The translations under genes were made by a program, and so were the position numbers. Below, piece by piece: positions 11,781 through 24,800 of a stretch of 64,000 nucleotides of DNA. The first letter of the stretch is position 1, and every line of letters starts with the position of its first letter. The notes under the pieces are model-generated. The model saw only the letters and a program-made list of their open reading frames with translations, made no database searches and was not told the DNA's origin. Source of the DNA: Rhizophagus irregularis. Its lineage: Eukaryota > Glomeromycota > Glomeromycetes > Glomerales > Glomeraceae. The stretch covers positions 1 to 64,000 of the forward strand of contig NC_089430.1 in NCBI RefSeq assembly GCF_026210795.1, written 5' to 3'.

Positions 11781-14145
11781 TTTCAGCAAAGTATATTTTG
11801 CCTTCTTGTAACAAATTATCAGGAATGATTCTTTCTCATTTGGCTATTAAAATCAAAAATAAAATAGATTTTATTCTTGAAAATGCAATGAATTTAACGC
11901 TAGGTAATTGATTTTCAATATTCTATATTCTGAATTTTTGATGTAAAATATAATAATAAACTTTATAACTTTAGGTCTAGATGACTGGACAAATCCCGCA
12001 GGCCATTCTATTTATAATTTTATAGTAATAACTTATGATCATCAAGAATTTTTGTATAAACTTTGGAATCTTTCAATTATAAGATATACAGCTGAAAATT
12101 TAGCAGAGAAAATTAAAACTGTGCTTAAAAAAATTGGACCTGGCAAGTTTGCTGCTATTGTCACTGATAATGCTGCCAATTGTGCTGCTGCCAATATTAT
12201 TAGTGAAAAATATACTTTTATTTTCAATACTTATTGTATTGCACATTGCGTTAATCTAATTACTAAAGATGTGATTGGTAGTATGTTTATTGTTGTTAAA
12301 TTTTTATTTTAAAATACTCACATACAGTATTATTTAAAACAGAACATGATTTTCCAAAATGAATTCTAAAAGCATGTAATGAAGTAGTAAAGTTTTTTAA
12401 AAAATCACATCAAGGGAAAGCACTTTTAGAAAAATATACCAAAGAATTTAACATTGAAGGTGAAGGACTCAAAACCTAGGTTAAAACACGTTGGACAACA
12501 ATATTTGACTCTGTTAATTCTATTTAACGTTTAAGGTCAGCATTAGAAAAGGTATTTATAGACTCTATTGATTTATAAGAAAATTAAAAAAGAATTTCTA
12601 CTAATTTCTTAAATAATGATTTAATAGATTGTAAATAAATATGGCAGTATTGTTACTAATAAAACTATGGTGCCGGAAGTCTATACTCAACAATAAAAAT
12701 GTAACACTTAAAAATCTTTCAACTCCTTAAAAAAAATACAATTTAAAAAAAATAAACTGGTAATTTTATTCTTTGAAGTAAGCTCTATCAAATTACCGGT
12801 CACATTTTTAAAAGAAGATCTACGTAAAAAGTTATAAGCATTTGAAATTGCATGATTTTCATATGATCAGCCCAAATTTGAAACAAAATATATTGGCCAG
12901 AACTTACGATAATTTGGGTTGATTCCATGCATTGTGATAATGCCAGCCTGAATTATCATAATATGAATCAAATGTAATTTTTTTTAAAAAAAAATTTTTT
13001 TATCAATATATAACTTTTATGAAATGGTAGTTGCAATTTACTACTGAAATCTACTTTTTCTTATATTTTATCTTGTTTGTAATAAAAAAATTTTCAAAAA
13101 CCGCATTTTATTAGTATTTTACACAAGAAATTCTGGTTTTTTATTGGCTGAATTCTGGATCACATGATATAGAATCAGCTCAGAAAATTGAAACAAAATC
13201 ACGTGATTGTCGAGTATAGACTTCCGGCACCATATAACAAAAATCATTACAGCTCAAGAATTTTTCCATGATACTAACTTGGTATTAAAAGTGCTAGAGC
13301 TATTAAAGAAGGCAATTTTATCTGTTGAAGCTTCTAATACCAATTATACCAATTGTTTTATTGCTTTAGTTCGCCTAGCAGATGTTATTAAAAAAATTTC
13401 AATTGAATGGAGCTTAATTTTTGAACTCATACAATTAATTCTATTAATGAACAGTAGGATTCCTTTAATATTATGCCACTTGTATTAATATACTTTTTTT
13501 ATCCTGGTTATCGTGGTACTTGTTTAATTATGAATAAGTATACATATTTTTTAGCTAATAAAGTTCATTTCTATTTTATATTAAATGCAGGATTAAAGCT
13601 AGGTATGTGGATGAAAATTTCTAATTACATGCAAAGTATATGGAAAAATATGGGATATAGTGTAGAAGATCAAGAAATTTTAGTGGTTTAGATGTTAAAT
13701 TTTAAAGAAAAATAAGGTACCTATGCAACACCTTTTACCAAAACATACTGTATTACACTATGTACGTGATGGATGTCTTGTGAAGATATGCCTTCTTTTG
13801 TAAAGAATTTAGCATTAAAGATATTTGCGGTAATACCACATAGTGCTTTATGTGAAAGGATGTTCTCAGCTTTAGATTGGTTATATGGAAAAAGAAGAAC
13901 TTCTTTGGATATTACTACAATTAAGTCAATGGCAAAAATCTGACATTTTTATTAGAATAGTTCTAAACATAAAGAAAATAACCAAATAAATAGTGAAATC
14001 CAAAACTTGGTTAACGAATTTTTCTATTTTAAAGATTCAGATGATAATTATAATGACGATAATAATGAAAATGAAAGTAGCTATAAAGAGATTATTGAAA
14101 ACCAAATACCGAATCATGAAGTTTATGTTCATCTTTCTTATTTCT
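11780..14145 (+). pseudogene. Broken hAT transposase (catalytic and C-terminal parts)
   Basis: Coding pieces in order: ..KLSGMILSHLAIKIKNK (from about 11797); an intron at about 11904-11974; LDDWTNPAGHSIYNF; then VTDNAANCAAANII..CIAHCVNLI (12052-12280), the RNase H-like core. An intron follows (about 12280-12330). The segment around 12380-12600 has stop codons (near 12478 and 12524). After a 565-bp MITE the frame resumes as ITKIITAQEFFHD..NCFIALVRLADVIK. Further on come a WMKISNYMQSIWKNMGY-like piece and, at about 13840-13950, IPHSALCERMFSALDWLYGK, the hAT dimerisation motif. The BED finger expected upstream is missing; the satellite occupies that place. It is a dead copy. Confidence 0.85.
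12668..13232. mobile_element. 565-bp MITE with TA target duplication, inside the hAT gene
   Basis: The termini are perfect inverted repeats of at least 21 bp, starting TGGTGCCGGAAGTCTATACTC and ending in its complement. TA dinucleotides flank it at 12666-12667 and 13233-13234, as expected for Tc1/mariner-type insertion. Removing the element with one TA rejoins the hAT reading frame without a shift. The interior is AT-rich and shows no transposase. Confidence 0.92.
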
Positions 14146-15585
14146 TATTTCTTTCATTTTTTTTTCTTTTATCTTTTCTTTTCTTTTATCTTTTTTTTTA
14201 ATAAATATTACATCATCTTTAATCTATAAATAGATATCATATTACGTGATATATTATCACGTGACTTATTATCATTCCACTATATAACGTAATTTCTATC
14301 ATATGACTTTTATCACGTGATTTAATCTATTCAGTATATTATTTATCTATGCTTAGTATTCAGCTGTTTACAGCGGCAGTTTTATTCTCTTTTAAGTTAG
14401 TCTTTTTCTTCTATAAATTGGTTTTCCTATGCACTTATCTGTGGCTGCCTACCTAAACTTTTTATTGACTTATTTGTTAAATTATCCATTCCAAGAGCTT
14501 CTACGATGAAGGTTGTCACTGCTATTCATAACAATTTTGTTCATAAATTCAGAAAATGAATTTGAAATCTGCATTTTTATGAAAAAGGAAGATGGGAAGA
14601 CATAATGAACATTACTTACAAGTTGAAAACTACTTTTCAACTATCCAATTTGCTAAAGTTTATGTACTTGCCCTACTCATATTTACCACCTTTAACCCTA
14701 CACGATTTACATGACTTTAGAACCAATTGGTTGAAGAACTCAATGAAATATGGTTTGCCTTGGTTTAATCACTTTTCAGGTTTTATAAGTCATCTAACAG
14801 TGCTACTTAATAACAGCTTTTGCAGGATGGAGTATCAATTTTTATAGTGGACATGCTATTCGTTATTTTGTTAGCATAGTTGCTTCTACTTCGGTTGGAA
14901 TATATCAAGGGGAAAGATCTGGAAAAATTTAGTGTAATATTATTTTTCTTTTTAGATTAATTTTTTTACTTTATTTTTTCTTAGAAGACTATATAGCTTT
15001 GTTTTTAGTTAGTTTTATTTTATATTTTTCTTTTTATTGTTTGTAAATTGTAAAGTTCGAATAAATTTAATAAAGATAAGGGCTACTATGCCATGTTTGC
15101 CTTAATTTTGACCAGTGATTGACTAACTAACAGTACACATATGAATTTCAATATGATGAGTGGTTTGTTAATTAATAATATTAAATTTATTTCTTTACTT
15201 ATAATTTTTACTATCTTATATAACTTTTGAATTTAATAAATTAGAGAATGCACTGCAATAATAAAAAAAAAAATTTCTTATATTTTTGACAATATTTATT
15301 GTAATTATAATTTACATTTTTTGAAAATTTGGGCAAAATTGAAAATTATATAATTATATAAAATTTACTAGTGGGTTAAATTATTCAGGCTGGATTAAAA
15401 TTAGTCTTATACTTGAATTTATTATTTTATAAAAAAATCCGATAAAAAAATAATAAAAATTCATGTAAATATGTTATATTTCACTGAAAATACATAAAAT
15501 AAACATTTTTGTTACCAACTTTTTGCAAAATATTTTTGATAAAATAAGGTATAAATTATTTGAAAAATTATATTTCTTATTGAAC
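14146..15585. other. Intergenic stretch without a confident gene
   Basis: At 14230-14330 there are repeated ATCACGTGA-like words. Around 14600-14930 short open frames occur. A piece near 14825-14930 reads GWSINFYSGHAIRYF on the plus strand, faintly like the C-terminal box of tyrosine recombinases, but too short to call. I recognise nothing else. Confidence 0.35.
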
Positions 15586-16728
15586 ATGCCAAAACAAAAT
15601 AGCAAAGATTTTAAATGGAATGACAGTTATTCTTTGAAACAAATATCTAAATTGCTTTATATAAGCAGAAGAATGATATATAGAATTTTGAATTATTATA
15701 TATTGTGAAAAGATGTTAAGAATCCTATACAGTGACTGAAAGGACACAATAATTCGGATTTGAAAGTTTGTATTTAATTATTAAATATTTCTTATAATTT
15801 TAACACATTGTTAAAGTTTTCTTGTTTTTAAGATTTTGATAGGAATGGTTAAAGAACATCCTAATATGTATTTGGATGAAATGGTTGTTGAAATGGCAAG
15901 AAGAATTGGAAAAGATGTCTCAATTACTACAATATGGTGTTCATGGAATTACACGTAAAAAGGTATACTAATTTTGATTTAAAATCTAATATTAATTTAA
16001 TACTAATAATACTACTGAACTCATTATACAATGACTATTGGGTCACATTTTTGACCTGAACAACTTATCTTTTTGGATGAGAGTGCAAAGGATGAGCGTA
16101 CAACTTGTAGACAATATGGTTACCCTCCACGAAATAAAAGAGCAGTAAAAAAGGTTGTATATATTAGAGGAACACAGTACACTTTACTTTCAGCAATGTC
16201 ATTAGACAATATCATTACATTAGATATTATGCAAGGAAGTTGTAATAAGGAACGATTTTTTAAATTTATTTTGGCTAAAGTGGTAAGTTTAATAAGCTAA
16301 ATAGCTAAATTTTATATTTAAAAATTTGAATTATAAAAAGGAACTAACATACACGCGTTAAACATTTATGTTACGTATATACACATATATAATTCTTACA
16401 ATAGCTTCCAAATATGAATCTATTTCCTCGGATAAACATTGTGTTAGCGATGGATAACGCTCAAATCCATCATAGTGAATTGTTAGTCAATTTTACAGAA
16501 TCTGTTGGATATAAAATTTATTTCTTTCACCGTACTCACCCGATTTAAATCCTATAGAAACTGCATTTCCTTCAATCAAAAATTGGTTAAAAAAAATAAT
16601 AGGAATTATATAGAAAATTGTTTGATCCTTATTTTGCTTTAACAATAGCATGTGCACAAGTTACTCCCGCTAAATCTTATTCATTTTTCGAAAATCATTG
16701 TATCTTTGATTTACTTTTTAAGAGATAA
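15586..16728 (+). pseudogene. Tc1/mariner-like transposase remnant
   Basis: An N-terminal segment from the ATG at 15586 reads WNDSYSLKQISKLLYISRRMIYRILN, a helix-turn-helix. After probable introns, LDESAKDERTTCRQYGY (from about 16064) carries the first catalytic Asp. AMDNAQIHHSELLVNF (about 16447) carries the second Asp. PYSPDLNPIE (about 16530) carries the final Glu. The three motifs lie in different frames or behind introns (about 15710-15830, 15960-16060, 16283-16405). At least one frameshift near 16525 and in-frame stops near 16611 show it is dead. DDE order and motif wording match the Tc1/mariner superfamily. I could not define the terminal repeats. Confidence 0.8.
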
Positions 16729-16814
16729 TATATAGGCTATTATAAAATGAACTATATTTGCTTATTACTATTATGGACTATAATATTACAAAAAAAAAAG
16801 AAAAATTCGTATAA

Positions 16815-18606
16815 CTATCTTCTATATTTTTCAGCTTCTCTAATAATTTTGGTTTTTAAACCAATCTTTATTCCTAAATCCTGCCAATCAGTTTCTTTGA
16901 GATCAAATTATCTAAAACATCAATTGTTTCCTGTATAAATTTATCCTTAACTCCCTCAAAAGTATCTTCACCAAATTCTTTTTCTAAATTGAAAAAATTC
17001 ATCAATTGATGGAACAGGAATTATGACAATTATTTTGAGGTGTTTGTGAAAAGTTATTTGACGCGTAAGTTGGTTGAGGTGGTTGTGAATTTTGTTGATT
17101 AAACATACCTGGATAATAAACTGGAAAGGCATAGCAATAAAAGATGATGACGTAGTAGTAGAAGGATAAAAGGAATTACATTTGAATTTTGTAAATTACT
17201 ACTTGTTCTTTTTACCGAATATGCAGCATCAAAATAATGGTAATGTTGGAAGCTCTTCTAAAGAAGCCAAATTTTGATTCTACAAAATAAATTAAAATAA
17301 AAATAAGTTATCTGTAAATAAAATTTTCAAAATATTGTGATCATGAACGTTAGATGATCGTTAATGGTATGTTATGCGTTAATAAATGTCATATTGACTT
17401 ACGATTGATTTAGCCCATGTAGATAAATGATCTGTTGTAAGAGTAATATGCCTTGTCAAACCAACATAGCGTGTTCAATACAATACCATCTAGAATGCAA
17501 CTCCATAACAATTTTTGCAATTTGAGCATCAGTTTCATTAATACTTTTTTCTTTTGGAATTTGATTTGAAGAAAATTTTTTCTTTTTATCGTCGCAGTTT
17601 GATTTTTTCTTTTTGTTTGTTTATTTCTTCGTCATCATCAATTTGATAGTTAATATTATTAATATGAATAAATTTTTAGTTGATTTTTTTTTCGGAAAAA
17701 AAAAAATAATAATTACCTGGATTGAGTTCTCTTGTTGGTCTTTTTTTTTCATTGTGATAATAATTACCATTATTTTTTATTATTATTATTATATTCCTTA
17801 AAAATTCTGCCCAATCTCTCGTACTTACTAATTGAGTTCCTAATCCCCCTTCTTTTTCATATTATATGATGTAATATAATATTCTTGAAAAATGACTTGA
17901 ACTTCAAGTTGTGATTGCACTAAAATTTCCAAATTATCTTTAAAACTATAAACATCTTCATCTTCTATAACAATACGTTCCCATTTAGCTGGATAAGATT
18001 TCCCATCTAATAATTAGTTTTAAATTTCAATTCAAGTATGGAAGATTCACTTGTTGATGAATCTAGCGATGATTCATCGGGAGGAACATGATTCTACAAT
18101 GTATTTGTATCTGCGGTTAATGTTGAGATGTGATACCGTATCAGCAGTTGGTGTTGCATTAGCATCAGCATCAGCAGCTGTGTCGCATCAACAATCGGTG
18201 CCGCATCAGCAGATGGCGTTGCAGTTGGTATATTAATAGACTGTGTTTTAGGCAAGGAAGTATGTTCTATGTCTCCAACTTCAATTGATTCCTCTTGAGT
18301 TTAAATTTTTTTCTACCTAGACGATTGAATTTGTTATGGCATTTAGGGCACAAAGAAAAGTCAAACTCTTCAGAAAAGTTTATGTTATATCCATAATATT
18401 CACTTTACATTTAATTGCCAAGAGTTATATGGTTTTTTGTTAAGGTCACTTGAGTTAAAAGTGCGTGTATAATATTTCTTGAAACACCTTTTTCTAATTT
18501 CTGATGTTTTTATTTTCTTTTTGCATTTACGTACTGCAGTTTTTATTACAGTGTAAACACTCTAGCATAAACCTATAGTATATATTCTTGCCTTTATACT
18601 AGACAT
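16815..18606 (-). pseudogene. Broken gene of a probable Glomeromycotina-specific family (CxxC motif + SAM-like C-terminus)
   Basis: On the minus strand an ATG at 18606 begins MSSIKARIYTIGLC (then a stop), followed by a Lys/Arg-rich region. An exon near 18370 reads FDFSLCPKCHNKFNRLGRKK (a CxxC motif). Next come a segment of low-complexity Thr/Ala, one reading DGKSYPAKWERIVIEDED (near 18008), and a Pro/Gln/Asn-rich linker. The 3' end reads LKETDWQDLGIKIGLKTK and stops at 16815, resembling the C-terminal SAM-like helices of a multicopy Rhizophagus protein family as I remember it. Several stops and frame changes interrupt it. Function is unknown. The family assignment rests on motif memory only. 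Confidence 0.5.
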
Positions 18607-18868
18607 TGTTACTAAAGATATATTTTGTATTCGCGTCAAAATATGACATTTTATCAGTTTCGCGGTACTTTATAATATTATAATAAATTGTTGGTACAAC
18701 ATTTTCGTGTTCTACAGAATCATTAATATAGTTGTACAATATTGAAACCTGAAATTGGTATCTGCATTTTGCATTTACACAAATAGCTATATATACTCGA
18801 ACAAAGACGTTTAATTATATTTATCCTATTTTTTAGGAAGAATTCCAATAAAATTAATTATTCAGTAA

Positions 18869-21800
18869 TGGCTCAAAGTAACAATGAAGGTAAAAGCATA
18901 TAGCATCAAATACAAATTGAAATTATTCTAAAATTTTTCTAAACAAATTTGCAATATAATAAAACTAGTTTCAAGAATTGAGAAAGATAAAGGTAAAATT
19001 ATAAACATGTGATTTAAATTTTTAAACTAATCATTAAAAATTATTTTAATATGTTAGCTCGTAAGTAATAAGATATCTTGTTGGAATGATAATTAAATTA
19101 TATTTTATATAACCAAATAATTTATTTTATTATTAACGTTATTATAGTTAGTAAGTTAATAGTTATTTATTTTTTATTGTATTTTTTACATGACATTTCA
19201 AATAACTAAATTTTTCATTATTATAATTGTTTAATAATCACTTATATTATAGCAAGTAAGTATTTAATTTTATATTAATTTAAAAATATTTGTATAATTC
19301 AAACTAATAATATTATTTATTTAAATAATTAGATTGTAAGTTACTGTGTATATTTTAATTTTTATATATAATATATAATTGATTATAATTACTTTACTAC
19401 AAAATTATTATTAATTAATAATATTACAGGGTGTAAGTTATTTATTTAATTCTATTATATTTATATAATATTTATATGTATAATTTAAACTAACTAAATT
19501 ATTTAAAATTATTTATTTAATAATATAGGGAGTAAGTTATTTATTTAATTCTATTATATTTATATAATATTTACATATAATTTAAACTAACTAAATTCTT
19601 TATTAAAAAATTATTTATTTAATAATATAGTTCGTAAGTTATTTATATTTATATAATATTTACATATAATTTAAATTAACTAAATTCTTTATTTAAAAAA
19701 TTAATTTAATAATATAGGAAGTAAGTTATTTATTTAATTTTACCATATTTATATAATATTTATATATAATTTAAACTAACTAAATTCTTTATTTAAAAAA
19801 TTATTTATTTAATAATATAGTTTGTAAGTTTTTTATTTAATTCTATTATATTTAGTATATAATATTTACATATAATTTAAACTAACTAAATTCTTTATTT
19901 AAAAAATTATTCAAATATTTTAGATGGTAAATTTCTATTATTTATATATATAATATTTACATATAACTTAAACTAATTAATTCTTTATTTAAAAAATTAT
20001 TCAAATATTTTAGAAGGTAAATTTTTATTATATTTATATAATATTTACATATAATTTAACTAAATTTTTTATTTAAAAAATTATTCAAATATTTTAGAAG
20101 GTAAATTTCTATTATATTTATATAATAATATTTACATATAATTGAAATTAACTAAATTTTTTATTTTAAAAAATTATTTATTTAATAATATAGCTTGTAA
20201 GTTATTTATTTAATTTTACCATATTTATATAATATTTATATATAATTTAAACTAACTAAATTCTTTATTTAAAAATTATTTATTTAATAATATAGCTTGT
20301 AAGTTATTATTTAATTTTATTATATTTATAATATTTACATTATAATTTAAATTAATTAAATTCTTTATTTAAAAAATTATTTATTTAATAATATAGTTTG
20401 TAAGTTATTTATTTAATTTTATTATATTTATATAATATTTATATATAATTTAAACTAACTAAATTTTTTTATTTAAAAAATTATTTATTTAATAATATAG
20501 GGAGTATGTTATTTAATTTTATTATATTTATATAATATTTACATATAATTCAAACTAACTAAATTTTTTATTTAAAAAATTATTCAAATATTTTAGAAGG
20601 TAAATTTCTATTATATTTATATAATATTTACTATAATTACAATTAATTAAATTCTTTATTCAAAAAATTATTTAATAATATAGGAAGTAAGTTATTTATT
20701 TAATTTTATTATATTTATATAATATTTACATATAATTCAAACTAACTAAATTTTTTATTTAAAAAACTATTCAAATATTTTAGAAGGTAAATTTCTATTA
20801 TATTTATATAATATTTATATATAATTTAAATTAACTAAATTCTTTACTTAAAAAATTATTCAAATATTTTAGATGGTAAATTTCTATTATATTTATATAA
20901 TATTTATTATATATAATTTTTAAACTAATTAAATTCTTTATTTAAAAAATTATTTATTTAATAATATAGTTTGTAAGTTATTATTTAATTTTTTTTTATA
21001 TTTATATAATATTTATATATAATTTAACTAATAAAATTTTTTTATTTAAAAAATTATTTATTTAATAATATAGTTTGTAAGTTATTTATCTAATTTTTTA
21101 TTATATTTATATTATTTACATATAATTTAAACTAATTAAATTCCTTATTTAAAAAATTATTTATTTAATAATATAGTTTGTAAGTTATTATTTAATTTTA
21201 TTATATTTATATAATATTAATATATAATTCAAACTAACTAAATTTTTTATTTAAAAAATTATTTATTTAATAATATAGGGAGTAATAAATTATTTAATTT
21301 TATTATACTTATTATAATATTTATATATAATTTAAACTAACTAAATTCTTTATTTAAAAAATTATTAAATATTTTAGAAGGTAAATTTTTATTATATTTA
21401 AATAATATTTACATATAATTTAAACTAACTAAATTTTTTATTTTAAAAATTATTTATTTAATAATATAGGAAGTAAGTTATTTATATAATTCTATTATGT
21501 TTATATAATATTTACATATAATTTAAATTAATAATTTTTTATTTAAAAAATTATTTATTTAATAATATAGGAAGTAAGTTATTTATTTAATTTTATTATA
21601 TTTATATAGTAATATTTATATATAATTCAAACTAACTAAATTCTTTATTTAAAAAATTATTTATTTAATAATATAGTTTGTAAGTTATTTATCTAATTCT
21701 ATTATATTTATATAATATTTACATATAATTTAAACTAATTAAATTCTTTATTTAAAAAATTATTCAAATATTTTAGATGGTAAATTTTTATTATATTTAT

Positions 21801-24800
21801 ATAATATTTACATACAATTTAAACTAATTAAAATTCTTTTATTTAACAAATATTTTAGAAGGTAAATTTTTATTATATTTATATAATATTTATATATAAT
21901 TTAAACTAATTAAATTTTTTATTTAAAAAATTATTCAAATATTTTAGATGGTAAATTTATATTATATTTATTATAATATTTCCATATAATTTAAATTAAC
22001 TAAATTCTTTATTTAAAAAATTATTCAAATATTTTAGAAGGTAAATTTATATTATATTTATAATATTTTCATATAATTTAAACTAATTAAATTCTTTATT
22101 TAAAAAATTATTCAAATATTTCAGAAGGTAAATTTCTATTATATTTATATAATATTTATATATAATTTAAACTAATTAAATTTTTTATTTAAAAAATTAT
22201 TCAAATATTTTAGAAGGTAAATTTATATTATATTTATATAATAGTTATATATAATTTAAATTAATTAAATTCTTTATTTAAAAATTATTTATTTAATAAT
22301 ATAGGGAGTAAGTTATTTATTTAATTCTATTATATTTATATAATATTTATATATAATTTAAATTAACTAAATTTTTTATTTAAAAAAATTATTCAAATAT
22401 TTTAGAAGGTAAATTTATATTATATTTATATAATATTATATAATATTTAAATTAACTAAATTCTTTATTTAAAAAATTATTCAAATATTAGATGGTAAAT
22501 TTCTATTGTATTTATATAATATTTTCATATAATTTAAACTAACTAAATTCTTTATTTAAATAATTATTTATTTAATAATATAGCTCGTAAGTTTTTTATT
22601 TAATTCTATTATATTTATATAATATTTATATATAATTTAAACTAATTAAATTCTTTATTTAAAAAATTATTTATTTAATAATATAGAAAGTAAGTTTTAT
22701 TTAATTTTATTATATTTATATAATATTTATATATAATTAATTTAAACTAATTAAATTATTATTTAATAATATAGCTCGTAAGTTTTTTATTTAATTCTAT
22801 TATATTATATAATTTTATATATAATTTAAATTACTAAATTTTTTATTTAAAAAATTATTTATTTAATAATTATAGTTTGTAAGTTATTTATTTAAATTAT
22901 TATATTTATATATAATTTAAATTAACTAAATTTTTTATTTAAAAAATTATTTATTTGATAATATAGGGAGTAAGTTATTTATTTAATTCTATTATATTTA
23001 TATAATATTTTCATATAATTTAAACTAATTAAATTCTTTATTTAAAAAATTATTCAAATATTTTAGATGGTAAATTTCTATTATATTTATATAATATTTA
23101 TATACAGTATAATTTAAACTAATTAAATTCTTTATTAAAAAATTATTTATTTAATAATATAGGAAGTAAGTTATTTATTTAATTTTATAATATTTATATA
23201 TAATTTAAATTAACTAAATTTTTTATTTAAAAAATTATTTATTTAATAACATAGAAAGTAAGTTATTTATTTAATTTTATTATATTTATATAATGTTTAC
23301 ATATAATTTAAACTAATTAAATTCTTTATTAAAATATTTTAGCTTGTAAGTATATATTATATTTTTTTAATTTAATATAATTAATTTATTATAATTATAT
23401 TATACTTACTTATAATCTTTTTAAATTTTATTTTAGTTGGTAAGTTATAAATTATTATATATAATAAAATTTATATAAAAATTAAATATTATTGTATTAA
23501 AATTTTATAATTTTATTTAGAGTAAGTATAATTTATATTATTCAATATTAAATTTTTAATTGTAAATTATATTTTAAATTTAAATATAATTTTATTTTTT
23601 ATATTTAAAGATTTGGTAATAGTGGAAGTAAAATAATGGATCAATTTATTTTTAAAAATAAATTAAAATGGATTTCTTATGATAAATTTGAAAATATTAA
23701 TAAATATTCTGATAAAGAAGGATTTGGTACTATATATAAAGCTAAATATAAAAGGATTAAAGTAATTCTTAAAGATTTTAATCATCTTAATAATTCAGAT
23801 GAATGTTTAAATGAATTTTTAAATGAAGTATGATTAAGTATTTTTTTTTTTATGTTAATTATTATTTATTTATATTAATTTACTAAATATTATTTTTTTT
23901 ATAGTGGAAAATTATTGATTCAAATAAAATTATTAAGATATATGGATTTACAAAAAATCCAGATACTTTGAATTATATATTAATAATGGAATATATAGAT
24001 AAAGGTAATTTAAGAAAATGTTTGACAGAAATAACAAATACTTGGAAACAAAAATTATTTAATTTATATAAAATTATTGATGGTCTTAATGATATTCATA
24101 AAAAAAATCTTATTCATTATAACTTTCATGATGGCAATATTTTATGTAATGAATATAAAGAAAATATATATGGAATTTATATTAGTGATTATTTGGAATT
24201 ACACCAACTTACAAAATTTTTTTTTAAAAAAAATAATATTTATGGTGTTATACCATTTATGGCACCTGAAATTTTAAAAGGTCAACCTTATACTCAAGCT
24301 AGTAATATATATAGTTTTTCTATGATTATGTGGGAATTTACATCTGGAATTCCACCATTTAATGATAAAGCACATAATCTTCAACTTGCTTTAAATATTT
24401 GTAAAGGTGAACGTCCTGAAATTATTAAAAATACTCCACAATGTTATATAAATTTAATGGAAAAATGTTGGAATGAAGATCCATTAAAAAGACCATCTGC
24501 ATCAACAATTTTAAATATTATTAAAAATTGGATTTCTTTTCCTTTAGAAAAGAAAATTGAAGATATTAATGAAGAATTAAGAAGCAATATTATGGAATTT
24601 ATAAATGCATCTAATAATAATTACATTAATCATACTGTAAAATTTCATCCACAAGCATACTATACAAGTCGTTTACTTGATTTTACTAGTATAAATTTAA
24701 ATGAAATTTTATTTCTTAAATTAAAACAAGAGCTTTTTAAATTAGAAAAGATTATTGAAACTAATGATCAAAGTTCTTACCAAATGGAAAAAAATGATTT

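Noticed and set aside
14820-14935. Possible tyrosine-recombinase C-terminal box (YSGHAIRYF)
   Set aside because: Only one short motif, with no catalytic Arg/Tyr context around it.
19058-23500. CRISPR-like reading of regularly spaced repeats
   Set aside because: The variable part is only three bases, repeats are imperfect, the genome is eukaryotic and no cas genes are present.
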